In this document: positions 26,736 through 35,857 of the stretch, piece by piece
How the letters are laid out: each line of letters starts with the position of its first letter
Numbering within the stretch: the stretch's first letter is position 1
Source: Taishania sp.
GTDB taxonomy: Bacteria; Bacteroidota; Bacteroidia; Flavobacteriales_D; Crocinitomicaceae
NCBI GenBank assembly: GCA_030150045.1
Contig: JASLGM010000032.1
Span: 1 to 60,299, forward strand
DNA: 60,299 bases
Reading direction: 5' to 3'
Translations under genes and position numbers: made by a program
Notes under the pieces: generated by a model
Seen by the model: only the letters and a program-made list of their open reading frames with translations
The model's database searches: none
What the model was told of the DNA's origin: nothing

Positions 26736-27797
26736 ATGAAAAAATCATTTGAATCAGAGTTAAAGCCTGAGGTGAGAGAGAACATGAGGAAAAACCTTGT
26801 GTATGTGGCGATTTTCTCGATAGTAATGTTGTTCGCTGGATTGACTTCTGCCTACGTAGTGTCAATGGGAGATTCTTTTTGGGTGAAAACAACTTTGCCA
26901 ACTGCTTTTTATATCAGTACCCTATTGATTATTATCAGTAGTGCAACATTTGTTTTAGCAATCAAAAAAGCTACAAAAAAAGATAAAAAAGGTTTGAGCT
27001 TATGGATCTCAATAACGTTTTTGTTAGGCGTTGGATTTGCCGTTTTTCAATTCAAAGGTTACAAAGAATTAACACAACGAGGAGTTCATTTTAGTTTCAA
27101 TTCTATCTTAGTGAATGAAGGACGATATGGAGATTATTACACATTAAAATACAAAGGTGAACACCTTTTAGTTGATGGGAATGATTACATCTTGAATGGA
27201 AAAAAACTAACCAAAGAACAAAAAACTCCCTTGCAAGAAATCGGTAAAATGTTTGATCACGCTGATGGAACAAAAGGATTAGGAGAAGTTCAAGCTTATG
27301 GAATAAACTACGAATTGTACTACGAAGGATTGCCATTAAAATTTGAAAATGGAAACCTGGTTAAACCAGATGGTGAAATTTTAGGAAATCACGATTTATA
27401 TCGTTTGCGCCGTTGGGCTGAACATATCCGTGACGGACGTGGAGACTTCTTTATTGCAGGAGAATTGAATAAGGATTTCGATATTTATTACAAAAAAGAA
27501 AAACTAGAATATCATGACCGTGCCATTTATTATGAAGGTAAAAAATTAAAACCTTACCTTTTGAACAAAGCAATGGACTCTTCTGATACGGCTTCGTCTT
27601 ATTTGTACATAATTACCTTCCTACATTTGTTACATATTCTAGGAACATTATTATTCATGGTTAAGACCTTAATCTACTCATATAGTGGTAGATACACCAG
27701 TGGTGATCCGCTTGGCTTGAGAGTCACAGGAATTTTCTGGCACTTTTTAGGCTTATTATGGTTGTATTTATTACTTTTTTTACTTTTTATTCATTAA
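26736..27797 (+). CDS. Cytochrome c oxidase subunit III-type protein with a large insertion
   Basis: 353 residues. Three N-terminal helices (about 22-43, 55-76, 87-104) and two C-terminal helices (about 290-312, 328-352) match the heme-copper oxidase subunit III fold, including the final TGIFWHFLGLLWLYLLL. Between them lies a charged soluble insertion of about 180 residues with repeated short YxxxKKL-like strands (YILNGKKLTK, YEGKKLKPY), possibly a repeat domain. It precedes the second, more canonical subunit III gene, so the oxidase locus has two. Confidence 0.85.
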   Translation: MKKSFESELKPEVRENMRKNLVYVAIFSIVMLFAGLTSAYVVSMGDSFWVKTTLPTAFYISTLLIIISSATFVLAIKKATKKDKKGLSLWISITFLLGVGFAVFQFKGYKELTQRGVHFSFNSILVNEGRYGDYYTLKYKGEHLLVDGNDYILNGKKLTKEQKTPLQEIGKMFDHADGTKGLGEVQAYGINYELYYEGLPLKFENGNLVKPDGEILGNHDLYRLRRWAEHIRDGRGDFFIAGELNKDFDIYYKKEKLEYHDRAIYYEGKKLKPYLLNKAMDSSDTASSYLYIITFLHLLHILGTLLFMVKTLIYSYSGRYTSGDPLGLRVTGIFWHFLGLLWLYLLLFLLFIH

Positions 27798-27819
27798 ACT
27801 TGCAGAAAAATATTTTGTA

Positions 27820-28860
27820 ATGGCTGGACACGCTGATTTCGAACAATTAGAATCACTTCCTACTTGGGGAGGAAAAATTTCTCCATTTAAAACGAGTTAT
27901 GGAAAGTTAATGATGTGGTTCTTCCTTGTATCTGATGCCTTGACTTTCGGAGGTTTCCTTGTAGGATACGGGTTTTCTAGACATGCTTACCAAGGGTCTT
28001 GGCCTATTGGTGAGGAGACATTTAACTCATTGCCATTCTTAGAAGGGAATTACCCTTTGATGTATGTGGCATTTATGACGTTCTTGTTGATTATCTCTTC
28101 TGTAACTATGGTATTGGCTGTTGAAGCTGGACACCGCATGGATAAAAGAGGAGTTATCAAATGGATGATCGCTACTGTTTTAGGAGGTTTGATCTTCGTT
28201 GGATCACAAGCTTGGGAGTGGTCTCACTTTATTCACGGATCAAAATTCGGTAAAGTTGAGTTAGCAGACGGATCAAAAGCAATTGTACACGCAGAAGAAT
28301 TTGGAGCAATTAAAAACTTCCAAGTTGTAGAAGCTGGAAAAACGTACAAAGTAAACCAAACGTTAACGGATAAGGATCTAAACTTATTGCATGAATTCCA
28401 ACATGCAGCAGAGGCAGGACATATCCACGACAATAAAATTACCTTACATGATGGTTCGGTTGCAAAAATTGCAAAAGAAGCAGACAAAGGCATGGTATTA
28501 ACGATTAAAGAAAAAGGAGCTAAATACAAAAGTGAGCAAAAAATCACAGGTGAAGAAGCTTCAAAATTGTATTATGAAGTAATTAATGCTGGAGAGGCTC
28601 AACGAGTTATCTACGGAGCAAACTTGCAAAGAAACGAGTATGGACCAAAAATCTATGCTAACTATTTCTTCTTTATCACAGGTTTCCACGGTTTCCACGT
28701 TTCTATCGGTATCTTGATTAACATCATCGTATTGATCGGATGTATCAGAGGAGTATACCACGCTCGTGGACACTACGAAATGGTAGAGAAAGCTGGACTT
28801 TACTGGCACTTTGTAGACTTAGTTTGGGTATTTGTATTTACATTCTTCTACTTAGTTTAA
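27820..28860 (+). CDS. coxC: Cytochrome c oxidase subunit III with an insertion
   Basis: 346 residues. Helices near 30-52, 80-100, 111-130, 268-293 and 318-344; the subunit III signatures GFHGFHVSIGI and WHFVDLVWVFVF are present. Between helices three and four there is a soluble insert of about 110 residues (roughly 140-250; LADGSKAIVHAEEF, LHDGSVAKI). Such an insert is absent in standard subunit III. It lies 22 bases after the preceding subunit III-type gene. Confidence 0.92.
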   Translation: MAGHADFEQLESLPTWGGKISPFKTSYGKLMMWFFLVSDALTFGGFLVGYGFSRHAYQGSWPIGEETFNSLPFLEGNYPLMYVAFMTFLLIISSVTMVLAVEAGHRMDKRGVIKWMIATVLGGLIFVGSQAWEWSHFIHGSKFGKVELADGSKAIVHAEEFGAIKNFQVVEAGKTYKVNQTLTDKDLNLLHEFQHAAEAGHIHDNKITLHDGSVAKIAKEADKGMVLTIKEKGAKYKSEQKITGEEASKLYYEVINAGEAQRVIYGANLQRNEYGPKIYANYFFFITGFHGFHVSIGILINIIVLIGCIRGVYHARGHYEMVEKAGLYWHFVDLVWVFVFTFFYLV

Positions 28861-28888
28861 TCGAAAGACATTCTAAAATCTAATAAAA

Positions 28889-29266
28889 ATGGAAAGAGAC
28901 GACGTTATCGAGTATTCTTTATACACACATCACTCAGAAGAAGAAGGTGTAAAGAAACGTAAGCAAATTTGGAAAGTAACACTTTATTTATCTGTTATTA
29001 CAGCTTTAGAAGTATTCGTAGGAGTATTCTGGGGACGTGGAACAGTTGCACCACTAGTTTGGGAAGCAATTAAATGGGGGTACATCATCCTAACAATTAT
29101 TAAAGCTGCATACATCGTTATGGTATTTATGCACTTAGGAGAAGAGAAAAAAGTATTAAGATACTTTATCCTTGTACCTTACTTAATTTTTATTTCGTAC
29201 CTATTGTTCCAAGTACTTTATGAAGGAACAGCTTTAGGAGGCGTTTGGGCTAAATACGGAATGTAA
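28889..29266 (+). CDS. Cytochrome c oxidase subunit IV
   Basis: 125 residues with three helices, the prokaryotic COX4 arrangement. The second and third helices contain IKAAYIVMVFMHLGEEKK (near residue 70), the conserved motif of the family. It stabilises the oxidase. Between subunit III and the SCO-like genes, same strand. Confidence 0.9.
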   Translation: MERDDVIEYSLYTHHSEEEGVKKRKQIWKVTLYLSVITALEVFVGVFWGRGTVAPLVWEAIKWGYIILTIIKAAYIVMVFMHLGEEKKVLRYFILVPYLIFISYLLFQVLYEGTALGGVWAKYGM

Positions 29267-29284
29267 TTTAAATCTTTTAGTCGT

Positions 29285-29953
29285 ATGGCTAGTAAAAATA
29301 CTGCCGGAGTAATGAAATTTGTGAAATTAGCACTGATTTTATTTGCTCCGGCAATTTTATTGATAGTATTGTCATCTAGAAGTTGTAACCATAGGTTCGT
29401 TACACTAGATGATTACGGAAAGGTGCCAACCTTCCAGTTTCAAACATTAGATGGAAAGCTGAAAACAAACGAAGACCTGAAAGGGAAAATCGTTCTGCTC
29501 GTTAATATCCAAGAAAACTGTATCGATTCATGTGGGATCAATCTCTTTTCTTTTGAAAAGACGCTTTATCAAGAAATTCAATCTCATAAGAAATCGTATA
29601 AAGATGTTGAAATCGTTTCTTTCGTACAAGATGCCTTCAGAAATCCAGTGGAAGATTTATCAAGAACGGAAGATTTTATGAAAGATAAAATTCACCGTTA
29701 TGATCCAAATAAATGGATTCTAGCAAAAGGAGATTCTAAACCGATTTACAACATTCAACACAATGGGACCAATTTGTTAGCGGAAAGTGAGAAAGAATAT
29801 GGTAAAAATGCCTATCAATCACTTGTTCTATTAATGGATAAAGAAGGACATTTGAGAATGGTGTTAGACGGTAAGGAAGAAGGGATGATCCGTAAAATGA
29901 AAGAACATCTTGCACTTTTGATGAAACAATATGATAAAGATGAGAAACATTAG
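29285..29953 (+). CDS. SCO/thioredoxin-fold protein with a CxxxC motif
   Basis: 222 residues. One N-terminal membrane helix (about 14-30), then a thioredoxin-like domain facing the periplasm. A CIDSC pair (Cys79, Cys83) sits where SCO1 proteins have their copper-binding CxxxC, but I cannot see the matching conserved His of SCO1, so it may act as a thiol reductase partner rather than a copper chaperone. It overlaps the following SCO1 gene by 14 bases. Confidence 0.8.
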   Translation: MASKNTAGVMKFVKLALILFAPAILLIVLSSRSCNHRFVTLDDYGKVPTFQFQTLDGKLKTNEDLKGKIVLLVNIQENCIDSCGINLFSFEKTLYQEIQSHKKSYKDVEIVSFVQDAFRNPVEDLSRTEDFMKDKIHRYDPNKWILAKGDSKPIYNIQHNGTNLLAESEKEYGKNAYQSLVLLMDKEGHLRMVLDGKEEGMIRKMKEHLALLMKQYDKDEKH

Positions 29954-30590
29954 TTTAGTACTTCTGTTAGGATTGTTCTTCGTAGCTTGTTCAGAAAAAC
30001 AAGAGGAACGTCTTCCAATCGCTGGTGAAATCGAGTACTTAGAATCGGTTGTTAATGGAAAAACGGTTGTTGATACGATTTATCATACAATTCCTCCTTT
30101 TAGTTATTTGGATCAGGATTCTATCTACGTATCGAATGAGACGTATAAGGAGAAAGTTTGGGTAACCGATTTTATGTTCACAAATTGTCCAAGTATCTGT
30201 CCACCGATGACAACAAACATGAAACGTTTGAACATTATGACTAAAGATTTAGCTAATGATGTTCATTTTCTTTCTTTTTCAATTGATCCGTACAGGGATC
30301 AACCTAGTCGCTTACGTGAATATATTAAGGAACATGGGATTGATGCAAGTAATTGGTCTTTTCTGACAAACAATGACGAAAAAGCTACTCATGAATTGGC
30401 AGGGTTTTTCTTTAATTTTGCAGAAAAAGCAGATGAAATCCCAGGTGGATATGGACATACATCCTATTTTTCAATCATCGATCATAGAGGACGTGTGAGA
30501 GGGGTTTACGATGGATTGGACAACAAGGCTATCGATTCACTAGAAAACGATTTAAGAAGATTATTAAGAACAGAATATGGAGTCAAATAA
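29940..30590 (+). CDS. SCO1/SenC copper chaperone lipoprotein
   Basis: 216 residues; delivers copper to the CuA site of CoxB. Lipobox FVAC with Cys17. Copper ligands: CPSIC (Cys83, Cys87) and His173 in GYGHTSYFSII. I choose ATG 29940, which gives the clean signal peptide MRNISLVLLL; ATG 29931 three codons upstream is possible. It overlaps its neighbours on both sides, showing a tightly coupled operon. Confidence 0.92.
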   Translation: MRNISLVLLLGLFFVACSEKQEERLPIAGEIEYLESVVNGKTVVDTIYHTIPPFSYLDQDSIYVSNETYKEKVWVTDFMFTNCPSICPPMTTNMKRLNIMTKDLANDVHFLSFSIDPYRDQPSRLREYIKEHGIDASNWSFLTNNDEKATHELAGFFFNFAEKADEIPGGYGHTSYFSIIDHRGRVRGVYDGLDNKAIDSLENDLRRLLRTEYGVK

Positions 30591-31140
30591 AAATAAAACA
30601 GCACGAAAGTGGATTATTGCAGCTTCTGTTGCTATTCCTGCCGTTGTAGCTTTGTTGTTTGGTGTAAAAATACCAGGTGTTGACCTGTCATTTTTACCTA
30701 AAATCTATGCCTCAATAAATGGATTGACAGCAGTGTTATTGATTTTCGCACTTATAGCAATTAAGAGAGGAAATAAAATATTACATGAGAACATCATTAA
30801 AACTTGTATGGGGTTATCCATAGCGTTTTTAGGATTGTATGTTGCTTATCATATGACGTCAGACTCAACAGTTTATGGAGACGTTAATAAAGATGGGGTG
30901 CGATCAGTTGAGGAAGCTGCTTTAGTAGCGCGTACACTTACGATCTATACTTTTATCTTATTGACTCACATCCTTCTTTCTGTCATCATTATTCCATTTG
31001 TTTTATTTACTTATTTACACGCTTGGGAAGGAAACTTTATAAAACATAAAAAGCTTGCGCGTATAGCTTGGCCAATGTGGTTTTATGTTGCAATAACAGG
31101 AGTTGTTGTCTATCTGATGATATCACCGTATTATGCTTAA
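30577..31140 (+). CDS. DUF420 membrane protein with an EF-hand-like loop
   Basis: 187 residues, four or five helices. DUF420 proteins are found with cytochrome oxidase genes (CtaM-like) and are thought to help assemble heme-copper oxidases. Conserved His in YHMTSDST and THILLSVIIIP. Unusual here is a 12-residue loop at 102-113, DVNKDGVRSVEE, which matches the calcium-binding EF-hand loop at positions 1, 3, 5, 6 and 12. Overlaps the SCO1 stop by 14 bases. Confidence 0.88.
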   Translation: MESNKNKTARKWIIAASVAIPAVVALLFGVKIPGVDLSFLPKIYASINGLTAVLLIFALIAIKRGNKILHENIIKTCMGLSIAFLGLYVAYHMTSDSTVYGDVNKDGVRSVEEAALVARTLTIYTFILLTHILLSVIIIPFVLFTYLHAWEGNFIKHKKLARIAWPMWFYVAITGVVVYLMISPYYA

Positions 31141-31146
31141 GGGTTA

Positions 31147-31200
31147 TTAGAATTATAAAAAAAGGGAACTTATTTAAGTTCCCTTTTTTTATAATTCTAA
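31147..31200. terminator. Long bidirectional terminator palindrome
   Basis: A perfect 26-bp inverted repeat (31147-31172 with 31175-31200) with core AAGGGAACTTA and T7/A7 runs. It serves the convergent DUF420 and glycosyltransferase genes; the last codons and the stop of the glycosyltransferase lie in the right arm. Confidence 0.9.
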
Positions 31201-32292
31201 TAATTTACCTATTTCTTGTGCAGCTTTGTCCCAAGAAAATAATTTTGCGCGTTCAAGTCCTTTTTCAGTTAATTGTTTTCGCAACATTACATCTTGATCC
31301 ATTTGAAGTAAGCCTGCTTTTATTGATTCTACTTCAAAAGGATTTACATATAAAGCTGCTTCTCCCGCTACTTCAGGCATGCATGTCGTATTCGCTGTTA
31401 AAATGGGAGTGCCGGATTTCATGGCTTCTACTAATGGAATTCCAAACCCTTCGAAGTAAGGAACAAAAGTGAGTGCCTTTGCACTTGCCATTACTTTTGT
31501 TAACTCCATTAAATCTAGGCGACCAGTGAATACAATATCTTTTTTGAAGGTCTCAGGAACTGGCGGAAGTTGGTCCCACATTGGTGTTCCAACTATCATT
31601 AATTTAGTTCTAGACTTACTTTCTATCTTGAATGAAATGAAAGCATCTAACAAGCGGTTGACGTTTTTTCTAGGATGAATAGATCCTACAAAGATAAAGT
31701 AAGATTCACCGTTTGTATACTGCTCTCTAATTTTCATACATTCCTCTTTTGCTAAAGGTTGAAACTGCTCACTGGCCCCATTCCATACTGCATGTACTTT
31801 CGAAGATTCAATACCATAAGTCTTAATAATGTCTTGACGTGAAAATTCAGAAACAGTTATTATTTTTCTTGCTTTTGCTGCAAAACGAGGGAAATATTTC
31901 TTGTAATATTTTAAGTGTTTTTTGGGTAGATCATTCGGGTAATGTTCAAAATTCAAATCATGAATCACACCAATTTGTGGAATGGATGAAATTTGAGACA
32001 AATAACCATCAGGAGAGAAGAATAAATCGATGTTATACCTTTTTAAAGCACGTGTCACACTGATGTCGAACCAAATTTTAAATAGGATTGGGTGCCTCGC
32101 TTGAGGATAAAGTATAATAGGAATACAGTTTTCAGAGAAAACAAATTTTTTATCATATGCACGGTCAAAAAACAAATAAAAGGTGTGTTGGGGATACAGT
32201 TCTGTTAGACGTTTACATATTTCGTATGAGTACCAACCAAATCCTTCCATCTTTCCGTCCAGAAGAAAACGTGTGTTTAATGCTATGCGCAT
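31189..32292 (-). CDS. Glycosyltransferase family 4/1 protein
   Basis: 367 residues, GT-B fold. The N-terminus MRIALNTRFLLDGKMEGFGW and ICKRLTELYPQH are typical of GT4 mannosyltransferase-like enzymes; donor-binding motifs are FVGSIHPRKNVNRLLDAF (near residue 200) and the E-x7-E motif PYFEGFGIPLVEAMKSGTP (near residue 278). It transfers a nucleotide-sugar unit to a glycan or lipid; the substrate is not predictable. It is 3 bases downstream of the MBL gene. Confidence 0.92.
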   Translation of the reverse strand: MRIALNTRFLLDGKMEGFGWYSYEICKRLTELYPQHTFYLFFDRAYDKKFVFSENCIPIILYPQARHPILFKIWFDISVTRALKRYNIDLFFSPDGYLSQISSIPQIGVIHDLNFEHYPNDLPKKHLKYYKKYFPRFAAKARKIITVSEFSRQDIIKTYGIESSKVHAVWNGASEQFQPLAKEECMKIREQYTNGESYFIFVGSIHPRKNVNRLLDAFISFKIESKSRTKLMIVGTPMWDQLPPVPETFKKDIVFTGRLDLMELTKVMASAKALTFVPYFEGFGIPLVEAMKSGTPILTANTTCMPEVAGEAALYVNPFEVESIKAGLLQMDQDVMLRKQLTEKGLERAKLFSWDKAAQEIGKLLEL

Positions 32293-32295
32293 AAA

Positions 32296-32943
32296 TTAGT
32301 ATTGGTGTATGTAATTTGTTTGTTTCTCTTTGCCTATTGTTGTCTCAGGTCCATGACCACAATATACAATAGTTGATTCAGGTAATTCAAACATTTTTTC
32401 AAAAATACTTTTCTTTAGTGTTTCTAAATTACCTCCAGGTAAATCAACACGACCAAAGCTACCAGCAAAAAGTACATCGCCATTGATTACGAACCCATTT
32501 TCAGAATTGTAAAAAACAACATGACCAGGAGCATGACCAGGCGTATGCATGACTGTGAAAGTTAAATCACCAAATTGAAGTGTCTGCGCATCTTCTAATA
32601 AATGAGTTGGAGCAGGACTCGCTTCGGCAGCATCAAAACCATACATTTGTGCCGTTCTATCCATCATGTCTAATGTTACTAAATCATCTTTATGTAAGTA
32701 GTAGGGAACCTTGTATTTTTTTGTGACTGATGCGTTTCCTAGCACGTGATCAATGTGAGCATGTGTCCCGAGGATAGCCAATAAATTTAAACCGTTTTCT
32801 TTTATGAAAGTTTCTATTTCTGCTAGTTCATGAGGGAAATAACATCCCGGATCTATAATAACTGCATCCTTGGTTTCACTATAAACGATATACGTGTTTT
32901 CCTGAAAAGGATTGAATGTGAATTTTGCTACGTTTAATTTCAT
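32296..32943 (-). CDS. MBL-fold metallo-hydrolase (glyoxalase II-like)
   Basis: 215 residues from ATG 32943; the frame extends further upstream but that part is not conserved in character. Zinc motif THAHIDH near residue 57, then HTPGHAPGHVVFY, GDVLFAG and a final CGHGPETTIGKE. Proteins of this kind hydrolyse thioesters such as S-lactoylglutathione or persulfides. It is co-transcribed with the glycosyltransferase. Confidence 0.9.
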   Translation of the reverse strand: MKLNVAKFTFNPFQENTYIVYSETKDAVIIDPGCYFPHELAEIETFIKENGLNLLAILGTHAHIDHVLGNASVTKKYKVPYYLHKDDLVTLDMMDRTAQMYGFDAAEASPAPTHLLEDAQTLQFGDLTFTVMHTPGHAPGHVVFYNSENGFVINGDVLFAGSFGRVDLPGGNLETLKKSIFEKMFELPESTIVYCGHGPETTIGKEKQTNYIHQY

Positions 32944-33006
32944 ATTTTTAAAGATAAAAATTATAAGGACAGTGACCAAAAAAGTAGCTGGTACAAATTT
33001 TGATTT

Positions 33007-33014
33007 TATATTTG
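33007..33014 (+). promoter_or_regulatory. Putative promoter -7 element for the lipoprotein-ppk1 pair
   Basis: TATATTTG, a full TAnnTTTG match, 16 bases before ATG 33030. Confidence 0.5.
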
Positions 33015-33029
33015 TCTAAATAAAAAAAT

Positions 33030-33563
33030 ATGCGCTGGATTCATTTAATTCTATTGTTTGTATTGGCTACAAGTTGTAGTCAGAAAATTCCTTTCACAAC
33101 TTCAATGATTGAAGAATATAATCTGTATTCGGACAAGCAATTGGCTAAAGTACAGTTTTATACTTCACAAACGATAACTCTAAATCGGGTAAAAAAGTCA
33201 GCATCTGAAAATAAAACGTCAAATGGTGTTTTAGTGGAGAATAATTCAAACTTTAAAGATCGCATTACCATTCAGGCCAACACACCAGGGATTGTTGAGA
33301 AAGTTGGAAAAGATGGAGAAATTTACATTCGATTTGAACAAGGTGCTGGTAACTTCTTAAGTTTTAAAATGCGACCAAACGCAAATAATGATCGCTTTTA
33401 TTTAGAAGCAGATTTCCGAATGAACGATGGTGGCGAATTGGTTTATGGAAACGAGAAATTTACTGTTAGCTCTGCTGCTGGGAATGCTTATTTATTGGTT
33501 ATTGTCAAAAAAATACAAAAATCTTCAAGTAGCGATAGAGTCGTGAAAGGAATGAAAGTATAA
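33030..33563 (+). CDS. Lipoprotein of unknown function upstream of ppk1
   Basis: 177 residues. Lipobox LATSC (Cys16). The mature protein is beta-rich and basic, with EEYNLYSDKQLAKVQFYTSQ near residue 29 and a Ser/Lys-rich tail; it looks like a Bacteroidota surface or periplasmic lipoprotein. No named domain recognised. It lies 21 bases before ppk1 and shares its promoter. Confidence 0.8.
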   Translation: MRWIHLILLFVLATSCSQKIPFTTSMIEEYNLYSDKQLAKVQFYTSQTITLNRVKKSASENKTSNGVLVENNSNFKDRITIQANTPGIVEKVGKDGEIYIRFEQGAGNFLSFKMRPNANNDRFYLEADFRMNDGGELVYGNEKFTVSSAAGNAYLLVIVKKIQKSSSSDRVVKGMKV

Positions 33564-33584
33564 ATTTTTTATCGCCGCCATTTT

Positions 33585-35663
33585 ATGGAACTGATTAATC
33601 GCGAATTAAGTTGGTTGTCTTTCAACGAACGCGTACTACAAGAATCATTAGACCCTAGGAATCCGCTGATTGAACGCATGCGTTTTCTAGGGATATTCTC
33701 TAATAATCAAGATGAATTTTTCAGGGTAAGGGTTGCAAATCTTAGACGACTTATTCATGTAAAAGGCACTTCTGTAGCAGGATACAAGGGGACTCCTAGA
33801 GAGTTGTATACGGAAATTCGACTAACTGTACTACGTCAACAAAGACAATTTGAATTTGCTTACCAAAATATACTCGCAGGTTTAGCAGAACATCAGATTT
33901 ATCACATTCAAGAACAAGATTTATTGCCGAATCAAGTAGAAGAATTAAAAGCTTTCTTTCACCTGAAATTGAAGCATGCGATTGTTCCAATCATGCTAAA
34001 TGCAAAAACTCCGTTTCCTAGGTTAAAAGACTCAGGCGTTTATTTGGCTGTAAAAATGTCAAATCTTAGGTCTTACAAGTATCATTATGCGCTGATTAAA
34101 ATTCCAACATCAAAGTTCAGCCGTTTCTATTTAATTAATGAAGGTGAAAAGCAAAAAGTAATACTATTAGATGATATCATTCGTCTGAATTTAGATGCCA
34201 TTTTTTCTATTTTCACCTACCACAAAATCGAAGCTTACACCTTCAAGTTTACCCGTGATGCGGAATTAAATCTGGAAGAAGAATTTGATGGAAGTCTAAA
34301 AGAAAAGATAGAAAGAAGTATAAAGCAAAGAAAAAAAGGGGTTCCTGTTCGTTTCGTTTACGACAAAGAAATGCCGAATGATCTATTAGAATATTTAATT
34401 CATCAATTAAACATGGTGTTTGGGGTAAATACCATTGCTGGAGGAAGGTATCATAATTTCAAAGATTTCATGAATTTTCCGGATTTTAATAATCCAGCCT
34501 TTTCCTTTGAACCACTGCCTCCATTGAATCATCCCGTTTTAGATGGAAAGAAGAGTTTGATAAGAACGATTCTGAAACAAGATGTTTTAATGCATTATCC
34601 CTACCAACGATTTGATTACGTTGTAGATATTCTGAGAGAAGCTGCAATCGACCCCAAAGTAAGAACAATAAAGATAAATGTATATAGAGTTACAAGGGAT
34701 TCACAAATCTTGAATGCCCTTATAAATGCTGTTAGTAACGGTAAAAAAGTAACCGTTTTCCTTGAATTACAAGCTCGATTTGACGAAGAGAATAATCTAT
34801 ATTGGTCGAATCGACTTAAAGAGTATGGTGCAACGGTACTACATGGTGATGAAGACACAAAAGTACACTCTAAATTGATTCAAATCACCCGAATGAATGG
34901 GTTGAAAAAACAACTTATAACTCACATTGGAACAGGAAACTTTCATGAAAAAACCGCGCGTATCTATGGTGATTTAAGTGTCATCACTGCAGATAAAGCA
35001 ATAGGATTAGAAGTAGAGAAAGTGTTTAGAATGCTAGAGAAGAATGTGTATAATGTTCGTTTTAAAGAACTTTTAGTTTCTCCCATAAATACACGTAGAC
35101 GGATCATTCTCATGATTCAAAATGAAATCACTAACGTAAAAAAAGGACAAAAGGCAGGAATTTGGATCAAACTGAATAATTTGACTGATGCGACGCTTAT
35201 TGATTGGCTATATAAAGCAAGTAATGCAGGAGTGAAGGTGAATATGATTATTCGAGGAATTTGTTGTTTAGTCCCTGGAATAATGGGGCAATCAGAGAAC
35301 ATTACCGTATATTCAATTGTTGACCGCTTTTTAGAACATGCAAGGGTGCTAAAATTTCATAATGGTGGACAACCTCTTTATTATATCGGTAGTGCAGATT
35401 GGATGGAGAGAAATCTCGATAATAGAGTCGAAGTTATGGTGCCTGTTAAAGTGCCTGAAATACAAAAAGACATTGATATACTTATGGATTACCAGTTCCG
35501 AGGAAACGTTAAAACAAGGATAATTGGTAAATCTCAGAAAAACAAATACAGAAGGGTGGAAAAAAATATCTTCCACACTCAATTAGAATTATATAATTAC
35601 TACAAAAATCAATGGGAAATTTCCAGATCATCGATCAGCAGTTCTGATGGAGAAACAGATTGA
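33585..35663 (+). CDS. ppk1: Polyphosphate kinase PPK1
   Basis: Makes inorganic polyphosphate from ATP; 692 residues, the standard length. N-terminal NRELSWLSFNERVLQE, the central DVLMHYPYQRFDYVVDIL, and the two histidine regions TKVHSKLIQI and HIGTGNFHEKTARIYGDLS, which contain the autophosphorylated His. The ATG at 33585 fits the conserved N-terminus. Its last 55 bases overlap the 3' end of the convergent small gene at 35609. Confidence 0.97.
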   Translation: MELINRELSWLSFNERVLQESLDPRNPLIERMRFLGIFSNNQDEFFRVRVANLRRLIHVKGTSVAGYKGTPRELYTEIRLTVLRQQRQFEFAYQNILAGLAEHQIYHIQEQDLLPNQVEELKAFFHLKLKHAIVPIMLNAKTPFPRLKDSGVYLAVKMSNLRSYKYHYALIKIPTSKFSRFYLINEGEKQKVILLDDIIRLNLDAIFSIFTYHKIEAYTFKFTRDAELNLEEEFDGSLKEKIERSIKQRKKGVPVRFVYDKEMPNDLLEYLIHQLNMVFGVNTIAGGRYHNFKDFMNFPDFNNPAFSFEPLPPLNHPVLDGKKSLIRTILKQDVLMHYPYQRFDYVVDILREAAIDPKVRTIKINVYRVTRDSQILNALINAVSNGKKVTVFLELQARFDEENNLYWSNRLKEYGATVLHGDEDTKVHSKLIQITRMNGLKKQLITHIGTGNFHEKTARIYGDLSVITADKAIGLEVEKVFRMLEKNVYNVRFKELLVSPINTRRRIILMIQNEITNVKKGQKAGIWIKLNNLTDATLIDWLYKASNAGVKVNMIIRGICCLVPGIMGQSENITVYSIVDRFLEHARVLKFHNGGQPLYYIGSADWMERNLDNRVEVMVPVKVPEIQKDIDILMDYQFRGNVKTRIIGKSQKNKYRRVEKNIFHTQLELYNYYKNQWEISRSSISSSDGETD

Positions 35664-35812
35664 GTAGAAATCGTTTTAGGACGACTTAGAGCATAAAATA
35701 AATACCCCACAAAGATAACAACAGCAATAAGATAAATAATCAAGCGGAGCGATGTTCCGCTTGATGCCTTTCTTGGCAAATGACCTTTCAAAATAATTTT
35801 TTTCCTCTTCAT
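35609..35812 (-). CDS. Small single-pass membrane protein, 67 residues
   Basis: Basic N-terminus (MKRKKIILKGHLPRKASSG), one membrane helix near 23-45, and an acidic tail. No named domain. I chose ATG 35812; the frame is open further upstream, with a hydrophobic extension. The 3' end overlaps ppk1 on the opposite strand by 55 bases. Supported mainly by its ordered topology and gap-filling position. Confidence 0.55.
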   Translation of the reverse strand: MKRKKIILKGHLPRKASSGTSLRLIIYLIAVVIFVGYLFYALSRPKTISTQSVSPSELLIDDLEISH

Positions 35813-35857
35813 AATTGCTATACAAAGTAAAGCGAAAAAAATTACCTTTATACAGTC

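Noticed and set aside
26736..27797. The first subunit III-type gene as a decayed duplicate of coxC
   Set aside because: It is intact, keeps the helices and has its own insertion; it is not degenerate.
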